NCBI GenBank assembly: GCA_038227135.1
Contig: JBBRQC010000008.1
Location: forward strand, 24,237-88,236
Length of the DNA stretch: 64,000 bases
From: UBA4720 sp038227135
GTDB lineage: Bacteria; Gemmatimonadota; Gemmatimonadetes; Gemmatimonadales; Gemmatimonadaceae
Reading direction: 5' to 3'
Of this stretch, positions 26,578 through 34,748 are shown in pieces. The translations under genes were made by a program, and so were the position numbers. Every line of letters begins with the position of its first letter. The stretch's first letter is position 1. A model generated the notes under the pieces. That model did no database searches. It had not been told where the DNA came from and worked only from the letters and a program-made list of their open reading frames with translations.

Positions 26578-26661
26578 CACGGGAAAGGTAGCGAGGCTGG
26601 CGTGACCGATGTGGCCCTGCCTCTCCTGCGTAATTGTTGTGCTGCCGCAGCGTCCGCTGAG

Positions 26662-27570
26662 CTAGATCCCCTCGATCAGCCTCGCGTAGAGTGCCGGATC
26701 TGCGTTTCCGCCACTGATCACGCAGCACACGCGCTTCCCATTGAACCGGGACGGATCCGCGAGCACGGCACCGAGTGCCAGCGCCCCGGTAGGCTCGGCT
26801 TTGAGGTTCGCCAACGCGAAGAGGAGTCTGACTCCTTCCATGATCTGTTCTTCAGATACTTCTATCACCCCCGCCAGCCCGTGACTGAGTATCTCCCAGT
26901 TTCTATCCCCGAGGCGCAGCACTCTCGCACCATCAGCTATCGTGGCAGATTCGTCCGCTCGAGAGACGATGTGCCCCGCCCTGAATGATTCCGCCGCGTC
27001 ATTGGCCAGCGTCGGCTCGGCGGCAAGGACCTGAATCTTCTTTCCGCTGCGCTCGACTGCCTTGACGAGACCGGAGGTCAGCCCACCGCCGCCTATCGGC
27101 GCGATTATGCAATCGAGATCGAGTCCGAGCGCAAATAGCTCTTTCGCCAGGCTTGCGTTCCCCTCGATCACGAGCGGATCATCGTACGGGCTCGCCAGGT
27201 AGGCCTCGGGAAAGTTTCTGGCGAGCTCGGCCAGTCTTTCCAGCCGGCCGTGCTTCGTCACATCGACCAGGTCGACTTCGGCGCCATACTCCCGAACGGC
27301 GTCGATTTTTATTCGCAGGGCCGCGGAAGGCATCACGACCGTACAGCGTTTCTTGAACAGCGAACAGGCGTAGGCGATCGCCTGGCCGAAGTTCCCCGAC
27401 GACGCGGTGATTATGTGCGACTGTTTGACAGTGGCAGCGACGTTGTAAGCAGCGCGAAATTTGAAGCTGCCCGTGTATTGAAGGGTCTCGCTCGCCAGCA
27501 GGAGGTCGACGCCGAGTTTTCGGGAAAGGCGTGGCGCATCGACAATCGTTGTCGGACGCGGTCCCGTCAC
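26662..27570 (-). CDS. PLP-dependent threonine/serine dehydratase-like enzyme
   Basis: A 302-residue fold-type II PLP enzyme. The Schiff-base Lys is K37 (TGSFKFRAA), the phosphate-binding loop is GGGGL, and SGGN near the C-terminus is typical of threonine dehydratases. The usual SxGNHxQ loop reads SSGNFGQ. No C-terminal ACT-type regulatory domain is present, so it resembles catabolic enzymes (threonine to 2-oxobutyrate) or serine racemase-like proteins. GTG at 27570 overlaps the stop of the 56-residue upstream gene (GTGA); the frame is open to 27645, but that part overlaps this small gene. Products could feed the propionyl-CoA route encoded nearby. Confidence 0.8.
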   Translation of the reverse strand: MTGPRPTTIVDAPRLSRKLGVDLLLASETLQYTGSFKFRAAYNVAATVKQSHIITASSGNFGQAIAYACSLFKKRCTVVMPSAALRIKIDAVREYGAEVDLVDVTKHGRLERLAELARNFPEAYLASPYDDPLVIEGNASLAKELFALGLDLDCIIAPIGGGGLTSGLVKAVERSGKKIQVLAAEPTLANDAAESFRAGHIVSRADESATIADGARVLRLGDRNWEILSHGLAGVIEVSEEQIMEGVRLLFALANLKAEPTGALALGAVLADPSRFNGKRVCCVISGGNADPALYARLIEGI

Positions 27571-27737
27571 TGAAATCCGCGCGGCGTGCGGGGCTTGAAG
27601 AACCGCAGTATGAGCGCGATGAAAAGGAACGCGATGCCGGCCCACCGAAGCGCGCTGTCATCCGCGCGAATTCCCCACCCAAGCAGCACCGCCGCTATCA
27701 GCATCAGAGCAAGCTTCGCAACGGTGAATGGAGTCAC
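27567..27737 (-). CDS. 56-residue two-helix membrane protein, unknown function
   Basis: A short frame begins with GTG on the enoyl-CoA hydratase stop (GTGA) and ends on the start of the dehydratase gene (GTGA). The protein has two hydrophobic segments (about residues 5-23 and 32-46), joined by a short polar loop (RADDSALR), and a basic C-terminus (FFKPRTPRGFQ). Both junctions are four-base overlaps, the usual form of coupled genes here. This makes it very likely a real gene even though it is short. I do not recognise a family. Confidence 0.75.
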   Translation of the reverse strand: MTPFTVAKLALMLIAAVLLGWGIRADDSALRWAGIAFLFIALILRFFKPRTPRGFQ

Positions 27738-28498
27738 GACTCCTTCGTCCGGTTTGTGAATCGCTTGACGCCCGCGCGGAAATCGCTCGTTGCGCGGGCA
27801 TCGGCGTTGGCGACTATTCCCGCGGATATTCCGTCGAGGAACCCGAGATGGTCGAGCTTGTAGAAAAGGGTTTTGGTGGCGGCCATCGCGCCGCGCGGCT
27901 GCTTCGCAAGCTGGGCGAGCAGGGCCTGCGAGAGTCCCTGGAACTCGCTGGCCGCGAAGACGCGCGAAACCAGCCCGATTTCCCTCGCCTGCTCCGCGGT
28001 CAGAATACGTCCCGTGCTGACGAGATCGAAAGCCTGCTTCTCGCCGACCGAACGTCGCAGCATCGTCATCACCATCGCTGGTACAAAGCCGATCGTCACC
28101 TCCGGATACCCGAACGTTGCAGCTTCGTGCGCGAGCACAATGTCGCAGGCAGTTGCCAGCCCAGCACCACCCGCGAAAGCACGGCCCCTCACCAGCGCCA
28201 CGACTGGCTTTTCCATTCGGCGGATCGTGTGAAATACGTGCCCCAGCGCCTTCGCATCTTCAAGATGCTCCTGGCGAGGCGCATCCAGCATTTCCTCGAG
28301 CGCGGCGAGATCCGCGCCGGTGCAGAAGTCCGCTCCATCGCCATCGATGGCAACGACGTTCACGGGGGACTCGCTGAGCGCGAATAGCGCTTCCGCCAGC
28401 TCGTCTGCGGTGACTCGGTCGAGTGCGTTCTTTTTCTCCGGACGAGCGAGAGTGATCCGGCCAATCGCTCCCTCAACCGCCACCCGAATGTTCTTCAC
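27734..28498 (-). CDS. Enoyl-CoA hydratase/isomerase family protein
   Basis: A 254-residue crotonase-fold enzyme. The oxyanion-hole segments ADFCTGADLA and RGRAFAGGAGLATACD are present, and a catalytic Glu is in GYPEVTIGFVP, matching the first catalytic Glu of crotonase. In the neighbourhood of AtuA and a carboxyltransferase it may act like AtuE or LiuC, hydrating a branched or isoprenoid enoyl-CoA. The start overlaps the stop of the small AtuA-like gene (ATGA). Confidence 0.9.
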   Translation of the reverse strand: MKNIRVAVEGAIGRITLARPEKKNALDRVTADELAEALFALSESPVNVVAIDGDGADFCTGADLAALEEMLDAPRQEHLEDAKALGHVFHTIRRMEKPVVALVRGRAFAGGAGLATACDIVLAHEAATFGYPEVTIGFVPAMVMTMLRRSVGEKQAFDLVSTGRILTAEQAREIGLVSRVFAASEFQGLSQALLAQLAKQPRGAMAATKTLFYKLDHLGFLDGISAGIVANADARATSDFRAGVKRFTNRTKES

Positions 28499-28848
28499 TT
28501 CGCCCCCGGCAGCGCCAAACGCTTCGCCTCCGCGTCCGGGACTTCGATGACCATCCGTAGCAGTGCCGTCGAAAACACCTTCCCCTGCGCATCCGTCTTG
28601 AGTGACAGAGTTCCGCCACCATCGAGCGCGCCATGCAGGAGAAAGTTGAGCGCGTTCAGATTCGGAAGCTCGTACCGTTCGACGTCGCCTTCGATCATGC
28701 CGCGGAAATGATCAGCGACTCTGGCGCGGGTCACGAATTCCTCGAGAACGTCGTACCAACGCTGCTGCAGCGCGATCACTCCGACATTTGCGGTGTCGCC
28801 TTTGTCCCCCGAGCGCGCGTGGGCGATGTCGAGGAGCCGGACTTTCAT
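28495..28848 (-). CDS. AtuA-like C-terminal domain protein (split AtuA, small part)
   Basis: A 117-residue protein that begins MKVRLLDIAHARSGDKGDTANVG, the hallmark of the C-terminal alpha/beta domain of acyclic terpene utilisation AtuA proteins. It continues with a leucine-rich NLNALNFLLHGALDGG segment. In Pseudomonas-type AtuA this domain is fused to the larger N-terminal domain; here it is a separate gene overlapping the larger part by four bases. Biochemical role of AtuA is not established. Confidence 0.85.
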   Translation of the reverse strand: MKVRLLDIAHARSGDKGDTANVGVIALQQRWYDVLEEFVTRARVADHFRGMIEGDVERYELPNLNALNFLLHGALDGGGTLSLKTDAQGKVFSTALLRMVIEVPDAEAKRLALPGAK

Positions 28849-30203
28849 GAGATGATCTCGACTTTCGGTTTCACGACCGACTTGTCGATGAGTGCCGGCC
28901 AGTAAGCCACGATCTCTTCCACTTTCGGCCTGCCGCCGGCGAAGCCGGTAACGCTGGGCGGACCATTGAGAACGAGCGGGGCGATCTCTCGCGTGAACCG
29001 TTCCACGGCGGCGCGATCCGCGCCGCGAACACCGAACCGAAGCTGCACCTCCGGCGCATCGAGTCTTTCGCCCGCGAGCGGGCCGTGGGTGGCGTTCGCG
29101 CCGACGAACTCCGTGAGGATGCGATCGAACTTCAGACCGAGACGGTCCAGCCGCTCGCGAAGAATTCTGTCCGCCGCCTCAGCTTTGTCGAGAGCCTCAG
29201 GCCAGGCGTAGACGAGCGTGCCCACCGCTTTGAATCCGGCGCGGTAGGCCACCGATACCTTGAGCTTGTCGGTCGGTGGCTTGCCCTTGATGCCCGAGAC
29301 GAGAACGCGATCTTGTCCATCCTGAGCGAGGCGAATCGTCGTAAAATCCGCAATGACGTCGGGCGTGATGTACGAATGGGGATCGCCCATCTCGTAGACG
29401 AGCTGTTCACTCACTGTGGGCACCGAGACTCTGCCGCCGGTGCCGGGGTGCTTGGTCACGACGAACGTCCCGTCGGAACGCGCCTCGACCAGCGGGTAAC
29501 CGACGTTGGCGAGGTCGGGAATGGACTTCCAGTCGTAAAGACAATTCCCGCCCGAGCATTGCGCGCCGCACTCGATGATGTGGCCAGCGACGATTCCTGC
29601 CGCGAGATGGTCCCAGCTTTCCGCGCCCCAGCCGAACTCGTGACGCAGCGGGCCCATGGTGAGCGCGGTGTCGGTGGACCGGCCAGTGATGACGACGTTC
29701 GCGCTACCCTGAAGCGCCTCGACAATGGGATCCGATCCGATGTACGCGTTCGCCGACAGCACGCGATCTCTGACACTCGAGAGCGGTTCGCCCGTCTCCA
29801 TATTGGCGAGAGGGTGGCCGTGCGCGATGAGCTCGTCGATTCGGCCGAGCAGGTCGTCGCCCGTCACGACCCCAATCCGCAATTTGCTTCCGCGACGCTG
29901 CGCTCCCACTAGCCTGACGGCCTCGGCGCACGCGCGGGGATTCACACCGCCCGCGTTCGCCACGACTTTGACTCCCTTATCCAGAACAGCCGGCAGAATG
30001 CTCTCCATCGCGCCGATGAAGTCGCGGGCGTATCCGAGCGACGGATCGCGCTCCCTCTGCTTCTGCAGAATCGACATCGTGACCTCGGCCAGATAGTCGA
30101 GCATCAGGTAGTCGATTTGCCCTCCCTCCACCTGCCGTCGCGGAGCGTCGAGATCGTCGCCCCAGAACCCCTGACCACCCGCGACTCGAACTATCTCTTT
30201 CAA
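28845..30203 (-). CDS. atuA: AtuA family protein (DUF1446), large part
   Basis: A 452-residue protein of the acyclic terpene utilisation AtuA family. Recognisable segments are VRVAGGQGFWGDD, DYLMLDYLAEVTMSIL, KVVANAGGVNPRACAEAV and the CGAQCSGGNCLYDW stretch (several Cys, around residue 240). The C-terminal domain is in the next gene, so the two likely form one functional unit. AtuA is needed for isoprenoid (citronellol/geraniol-type) degradation in pseudomonads, but its reaction is unknown. It lies between the carboxyltransferase and the hydratase genes, all with four-base overlaps. Confidence 0.88.
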   Translation of the reverse strand: MKEIVRVAGGQGFWGDDLDAPRRQVEGGQIDYLMLDYLAEVTMSILQKQRERDPSLGYARDFIGAMESILPAVLDKGVKVVANAGGVNPRACAEAVRLVGAQRRGSKLRIGVVTGDDLLGRIDELIAHGHPLANMETGEPLSSVRDRVLSANAYIGSDPIVEALQGSANVVITGRSTDTALTMGPLRHEFGWGAESWDHLAAGIVAGHIIECGAQCSGGNCLYDWKSIPDLANVGYPLVEARSDGTFVVTKHPGTGGRVSVPTVSEQLVYEMGDPHSYITPDVIADFTTIRLAQDGQDRVLVSGIKGKPPTDKLKVSVAYRAGFKAVGTLVYAWPEALDKAEAADRILRERLDRLGLKFDRILTEFVGANATHGPLAGERLDAPEVQLRFGVRGADRAAVERFTREIAPLVLNGPPSVTGFAGGRPKVEEIVAYWPALIDKSVVKPKVEIIS

Positions 30204-31819
30204 CTGCTCTCTCCGAGGTGAGGCGGCAGCACGAACGGCCCGAGGTGCGGTCCGGGATTGTGCAGTGCGGCGCGAAGCGCGAGGCTCAGCATCTCGCGGG
30301 TGTTCTCGGGATAGACGATCGCATCGACGAAGCCGCGGGCAGCAGCATAGCGCGCATCGAGCTGGTTCTCATAATCGGCGCGCATCTCATCCACCGCAGC
30401 CGCCACCTCAGCCGGAGGCGCGTCTCCGGTCTTCTTGGCGGTTTCGAGTGCAGGGCCGTGCACCGCCTGAATAGCGGACTCGCCCTCCATCACGGCCATT
30501 CGTCCGGTGGGCCAGCTGAGTATGAAGTCGGGATCGAATCCCTGCCCCGCCATCGCGTAGTAACCAGCGCCCGACGCGTGGTTGACCGTCAGAACGATCT
30601 TCGGCACGAGAGCCGTCGCCATCGCCTCGACGAAACGCGCACCCGCGCGGATTATCCCGCCCTGCTCTGCTTCGGTTCCAACCATGAAGCCCGAGACGTC
30701 CTGAACGAAGAGCAACGGGATGCCAAGGCGGTCACAGCGGTCGATGAAGTAGGCGACTTTTTCGGCACTCTCCGTGTACACGATGCCGCCAAAGTGTGGC
30801 TTCTCACCCTCGCGCCCCTTGATGAGTCCGCGCTGATTGGCGATGACACCGACGCTGATTCCATCGATGCGAGCGTCGCCGCAGATCATCTCGCGCGCCA
30901 TGCCCTCCTGAAACTCGTCGATCTTTCCGTTGTCCAGGATCGCTCCGAGGATCTGATGCATGTCGTAGGACATGCGATGATCCGCCGGGAGCAGATCGTA
31001 GAGCTGCTCGGCACTGGCGGTGGCTCCGCTCTCGCGCGGGAACAAGGCGACGTCACGACTCGATATGGGCAGCCGCTCGATCAGGTCGCGGATCTTGGCG
31101 ATGCACGATTTGTCGTCATCGAGCGCGTAGTGCGCGACGCCACTGATCTCGGTATGGGTCGATGCCCCACCCAGCGTCTCCGAGTCGACGACCTGTCCGG
31201 TCGCGCCCTTGACGAGGTTCGGTCCACCCAGTCCCATGAAGGAGCTTCCCTTCACCATGAGAATGACATCCGAAAGTGCGGGCAGGTACGCGCCGCCCGC
31301 GACGCATTGTCCCATTACAGCGGCGATCTGGGGAATGCGCAGATATCGCCGCATGATCGAGTTGTAGTAGAAGATCCGCGCCGCGCCGTACTGCCCCGGG
31401 AATACGCCGCCCTGATAGGGAAGATTGACGCCCGCGGAATCCACGAGATACACGATCGGGATTCGGCAGCGCATCGCGATCTCCTGGGCGCGGAGAATCT
31501 TCTTGATCGTCTCCGGCCACCACGAACCAGCTTTCACCGTCGCGTCGTTGGCGACGACGACTGTCTCCCGCCCCTGGACACGTACGACCGCCGTCACTAC
31601 CCCGGCTGCGGGAGCCTGACCCTTGTACTGATCGTGGGCAACCAGTAACCCGATTTCGAGCATGCTGGATCCGGGATCGCGCAGAAGCTCTACACGCTCG
31701 CGAGCCGTGAGTTTACCCTGCTTGTGGAGCTTTTCGATTTTCTTCGCGCCCCCGGCCTCGCGGAGCTTGTCCTCGAGCGCCCGTACCTGATCGCTCAGCT
31801 CGCGCAGGCGGTTGCTCAT
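30200..31819 (-). CDS. Acyl-CoA carboxylase, carboxyltransferase (beta) subunit
   Basis: A 539-residue carboxyltransferase with the two crotonase-like domains of AccD5/PccB/MccB proteins (about residues 20-270 and 280-520). Features include the acyl-CoA-binding 'ARERVELLRDPGS' region, VMGQCVAGGAYLPALSD and, in the second half, FVQDVSGFMVGTEAEQGGI. Neighbours favour a methylcrotonyl-, geranyl- or propionyl-CoA substrate; sequence alone does not decide. No biotin carboxylase or biotin carrier gene is in the window. ATG 31819 overlaps the mutase small-subunit stop (TAATG). Confidence 0.9.
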   Translation of the reverse strand: MSNRLRELSDQVRALEDKLREAGGAKKIEKLHKQGKLTARERVELLRDPGSSMLEIGLLVAHDQYKGQAPAAGVVTAVVRVQGRETVVVANDATVKAGSWWPETIKKILRAQEIAMRCRIPIVYLVDSAGVNLPYQGGVFPGQYGAARIFYYNSIMRRYLRIPQIAAVMGQCVAGGAYLPALSDVILMVKGSSFMGLGGPNLVKGATGQVVDSETLGGASTHTEISGVAHYALDDDKSCIAKIRDLIERLPISSRDVALFPRESGATASAEQLYDLLPADHRMSYDMHQILGAILDNGKIDEFQEGMAREMICGDARIDGISVGVIANQRGLIKGREGEKPHFGGIVYTESAEKVAYFIDRCDRLGIPLLFVQDVSGFMVGTEAEQGGIIRAGARFVEAMATALVPKIVLTVNHASGAGYYAMAGQGFDPDFILSWPTGRMAVMEGESAIQAVHGPALETAKKTGDAPPAEVAAAVDEMRADYENQLDARYAAARGFVDAIVYPENTREMLSLALRAALHNPGPHLGPFVLPPHLGESS

Positions 31820-32229
31820 TACGCTTCCTGCTTTTCGTGCGCCTGAAACCACTCCTTGATGTACGCGATCAGCTCGCTCGTGGGAGTGCCGGGCCCGAAG
31901 AGGCGGCCGATTCCTTTTTCCGAGAGCGCGTCCACATCCTCCTTCGGGATGATGCCGCCTCCGGTGATCAGGATGTCGTCACGTCCCTGTGCCCGCACCA
32001 ACTCCTTGACCCGGGGAATGAGCGTCATGTGCGCGCCGCTCAAGATGGAGAGGCCGATGACGTCCACGTCCTCCTGAATGGCGGCGGTCGCGATCATCTC
32101 CGGGGTCTGGTGCAAGCCAGTATAGATGACTTCCATGCCGGCGTCGCGGAGCGCAGCCGCCACGACCTTGGCGCCGCGGTCATGGCCGTCGAGGCCGGGC
32201 TTGGCAACGAGTACTCGGATTGGTCTCAT
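31819..32229 (-). CDS. Methylmalonyl-CoA mutase, B12-binding small subunit
   Basis: A 136-residue cobalamin-binding domain encoded as its own gene. The DxHxxG motif has His16 (GLDGHDRG) as lower axial ligand of cobalt. GLSILSGAH and GGGIIP complete the B12 fold. It pairs with the large subunit encoded two genes upstream to interconvert methylmalonyl-CoA and succinyl-CoA. Split mutases of this form are known in archaea and several bacteria. The start codon has no obvious ribosome-binding site. Confidence 0.93.
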   Translation of the reverse strand: MRPIRVLVAKPGLDGHDRGAKVVAAALRDAGMEVIYTGLHQTPEMIATAAIQEDVDVIGLSILSGAHMTLIPRVKELVRAQGRDDILITGGGIIPKEDVDALSEKGIGRLFGPGTPTSELIAYIKEWFQAHEKQEA

Positions 32230-32274
32230 AGAGAGGTCAAAGTTAGCCGTTGCGACGCACGAGCGGCAATCGGC

Positions 32275-33027
32275 TCACCCTTTACGCGCGACGACGAGCA
32301 TCTCGGGCGAGGTCCGGCGGAGCGATCGATCGTTGAATCCGTCGAACGCCTGTTCAACGATCAATCCCGCATCTGCGCACAATTCGGCCAGCCTTGTCGC
32401 TGTGTAGAGACGGAGCCTGTGCTCGCGGGTTCCCTTCTTGGCGCCCCGCCGCCACATCGAATGCACGGTCAGCACTCCCGATAGCGAATCGAACTCGCGC
32501 TCCTGCGCGAAGAGTGTGCCGTCGCTCGTAGTCCACCAGTCGCGCTGGAGGAAGCGAGCCATGACGCCGTCCCTGTTCCCCCCGTGCCACACCAGGGTTC
32601 CGCCCGGCTTAAGCACCCGCGCGAACTCCCGGATCACGCGCGCGTCGTCACCAGGGTGGGCAAAGAATCCGAACGACGTGAACAGGTTGAGCACCGCGTC
32701 GAACCGCCCCGTCCACTTTGCCGGCATCTTGCGCATGTCGCCGCGGACGTAACGCAGGTTCTTCGCCGTCCCGCGCCTGCGGGCTACCGAGAGGAGATCG
32801 GCCGAATAATCGAGCCCATCCACATCGTAGCCCGCCTCAGCAAGCAGGTGCGCGTGCCGCCCCTGACCGCACGGAACGTCGAGCACGCGCGCTCCAGCGG
32901 GTAGGCCCAGTAGCTCGATGAGACGCGATATCTCCTGGCGGTCGCGCTCGAGCGTGAAGAGCAGCCCGTACTCCAGGAGGTAATGGGCGTCGAACGCTGA
33001 CTCCCACCACTCTTTCGATTTCTTCAG
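32275..33027 (-). CDS. Class I SAM-dependent methyltransferase (probable CTG start)
   Basis: A 250-residue protein with the methyltransferase fold: motif I VLDVPCGQGRHA (about residues 49-60), acidic motif II DGLDYS, and VLNLFTSFGFF with LKPGGTLVW later. The conventional start would be GTG 32886, within motif I, which would remove the first helices. The frame extends upstream through a typical N-terminal segment (KEWWESAFDAHYLLEY). It reaches a CTG at 33027 that overlaps the mutase stop as CTGA; no ATG, GTG or TTG lies in that stretch. Substrate unknown. It sits between the two subunit genes of methylmalonyl-CoA mutase. Confidence 0.82.
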   Translation of the reverse strand: MKKSKEWWESAFDAHYLLEYGLLFTLERDRQEISRLIELLGLPAGARVLDVPCGQGRHAHLLAEAGYDVDGLDYSADLLSVARRRGTAKNLRYVRGDMRKMPAKWTGRFDAVLNLFTSFGFFAHPGDDARVIREFARVLKPGGTLVWHGGNRDGVMARFLQRDWWTTSDGTLFAQEREFDSLSGVLTVHSMWRRGAKKGTREHRLRLYTATRLAELCADAGLIVEQAFDGFNDRSLRRTSPEMLVVARKG

Positions 33028-34748
33028 AAGAAAACGGGCTCGCGGTAAGCGCCGAACACCGTTTCCATCGCCGCGCGAATCTCGTAGAGGGTGCAGTAGG
33101 CGCGCGCGGAGTCGAGGATGTATGGCATCAGGTTCTCGGATGTGCTCGCGGCTTCACGCAGCGCGGTGAGACGCTTCTCCACAAGGGCGTTGTCGCGCTC
33201 CGCACGCATCTTCGCCATTCGCTGCTTTTGGTCACGCTCGGTTTCTTCGGCGATCTTGAGAAGCTCGATCTTCAGCTCGGGCTCGTCGGTGACGAACTCG
33301 TTGACGCCGACGATGACCCGGCGGTGCTGCTCGATCTCCCACTGCTGCCGCGCCGCGGACTCGTTAATCTTCCGCTGAAGCCATCCAGTCTCGAGTCCCC
33401 GTACTACTCCGCCGACCTCCTCGATCTGCTGGAAATACATCTCTGCTTCCCGCTCCAGCTCCGTGGTCAGCGTCTCGACGTAATACGATCCGCCAAGCGG
33501 ATCGATCACGTTGGGAACGCCGGTCTCGTAGGCGAGGACCTGCTGCGTTCGTAGCGCGACCTGCACGGACTCTTCTGTCGGCAGCGCGAGTGTTTCGTCC
33601 ATCGAGTTGGTGTGAAGAGATTGCGTTCCGCCGAGGACCGCCGCCAACGCCTGGTAGGCGACGCGGATGACGTTGTTCATCGGCTGCTGGGCTGTGAGCG
33701 TGACGCCTGCCGTCTGCGAGTGAAACCGCATCACCAGCGATCTCGGATCCCTGGCGCCATACCGCTCCGTCATGTGGCGCGCCCAGATCCGGCGCGCAGC
33801 GCGAAGTTTGGCGATCTCCTCGAAGAAATCGTTGTGGATATCCCAAAAAAAGGATAAGCGGGGGGCGAAAGCGTCCACGTCGAGGCCGCGGGCAATTCCA
33901 CGCTCCACGTACGTGAACCCATCGGCTAGCGTGAACGCCAGTTCCTGCGCGGCGGTGGCGCCGGCCTCGCGGATGTGGTATCCGGAGATAGAAATGGTAT
34001 TCCACTGCGGTACGTGCTCGGCCGACCACTCGAAGCAATCAATGATGAGTCTAAGCGCCGGCTCGATGGGATAGACCCACGCGTGCTGCGCCATGTACTC
34101 CTTGAGAATGTCGTTCTGGATAGTGCCGCGAAGCTTGTGCGAATCGATTCCCTTTTTTTCCGCGGCAGCGATGTAGAAACAGTAGAGTATGACCGCGGGG
34201 CCGTTGATCGTCATCGAGGTGGAGACCTCGTCGAGCGGAATCCCGTCGAACAATGTCTCCATATCGGCGAGGCTCGAAATGGCGACACCGCACTTGCCGA
34301 CTTCTCCCTCCGAGCGGGGATGGTCGGAGTCGTATCCCATCAACGTCGGGAAATCGAACGCCACTGACAGTCCCGTTTGTCCGTGCGCGAGCAGGAACTT
34401 GTAGCGCTCATTCGTGTCGCGCGCGCTCCCGAATCCGGCGAATTGGCGCATCGTCCACAGCCGTCCGCGATATCCGGTCGGATGGATGCCTCGGGTGTAG
34501 GGATAGACACCGGGCAGCCCCAACGCACCCGCGTCTGTCTCCGCCGAGTCGAGCGGTGTGTAGACCGGCTGGACCTCCTTCTCGGAGTTCGTGAAAGCGA
34601 TGTCGCGCAGCTCACCCTTTTCGTATTTCCTGCGCCATTCGGCGACTTCTTTCCGGAGGAGGCGCAGCTCTGCGCTCTGCTCCTCGTTCGTCGCGACTGG
34701 GTCCCCGTCGGCAGAACCCTTGGACTCGATGCTTTTGAGTTTGCTCAT
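33024..34748 (-). CDS. Methylmalonyl-CoA mutase, large (catalytic) subunit
   Basis: A 574-residue TIM-barrel subunit lacking its own B12 domain. Conserved segments include SVAFDFPTLMGYDSDHPRSEGEVG, TIQNDILKEYMAQH and NTISISGYHIREAGA with the active-site His. The Tyr in PTGY and the Arg in EPALR correspond to the Tyr and Arg that select methylmalonyl-CoA. Isobutyryl-CoA mutases have Phe and Gln there, so methylmalonyl-CoA is the better substrate guess. Its ATG overlaps the MeaB gene stop (ATGA). Confidence 0.93.
   Translation of the reverse strand: MSKLKSIESKGSADGDPVATNEEQSAELRLLRKEVAEWRRKYEKGELRDIAFTNSEKEVQPVYTPLDSAETDAGALGLPGVYPYTRGIHPTGYRGRLWTMRQFAGFGSARDTNERYKFLLAHGQTGLSVAFDFPTLMGYDSDHPRSEGEVGKCGVAISSLADMETLFDGIPLDEVSTSMTINGPAVILYCFYIAAAEKKGIDSHKLRGTIQNDILKEYMAQHAWVYPIEPALRLIIDCFEWSAEHVPQWNTISISGYHIREAGATAAQELAFTLADGFTYVERGIARGLDVDAFAPRLSFFWDIHNDFFEEIAKLRAARRIWARHMTERYGARDPRSLVMRFHSQTAGVTLTAQQPMNNVIRVAYQALAAVLGGTQSLHTNSMDETLALPTEESVQVALRTQQVLAYETGVPNVIDPLGGSYYVETLTTELEREAEMYFQQIEEVGGVVRGLETGWLQRKINESAARQQWEIEQHRRVIVGVNEFVTDEPELKIELLKIAEETERDQKQRMAKMRAERDNALVEKRLTALREAASTSENLMPYILDSARAYCTLYEIRAAMETVFGAYREPVFF

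Noticed and set aside
32275..32886. Methyltransferase as an N-terminally truncated gene
   Set aside because: The coding frame continues upstream without a stop to the mutase stop codon and reads as a normal methyltransferase N-terminus, so a non-standard start is more likely than truncation.
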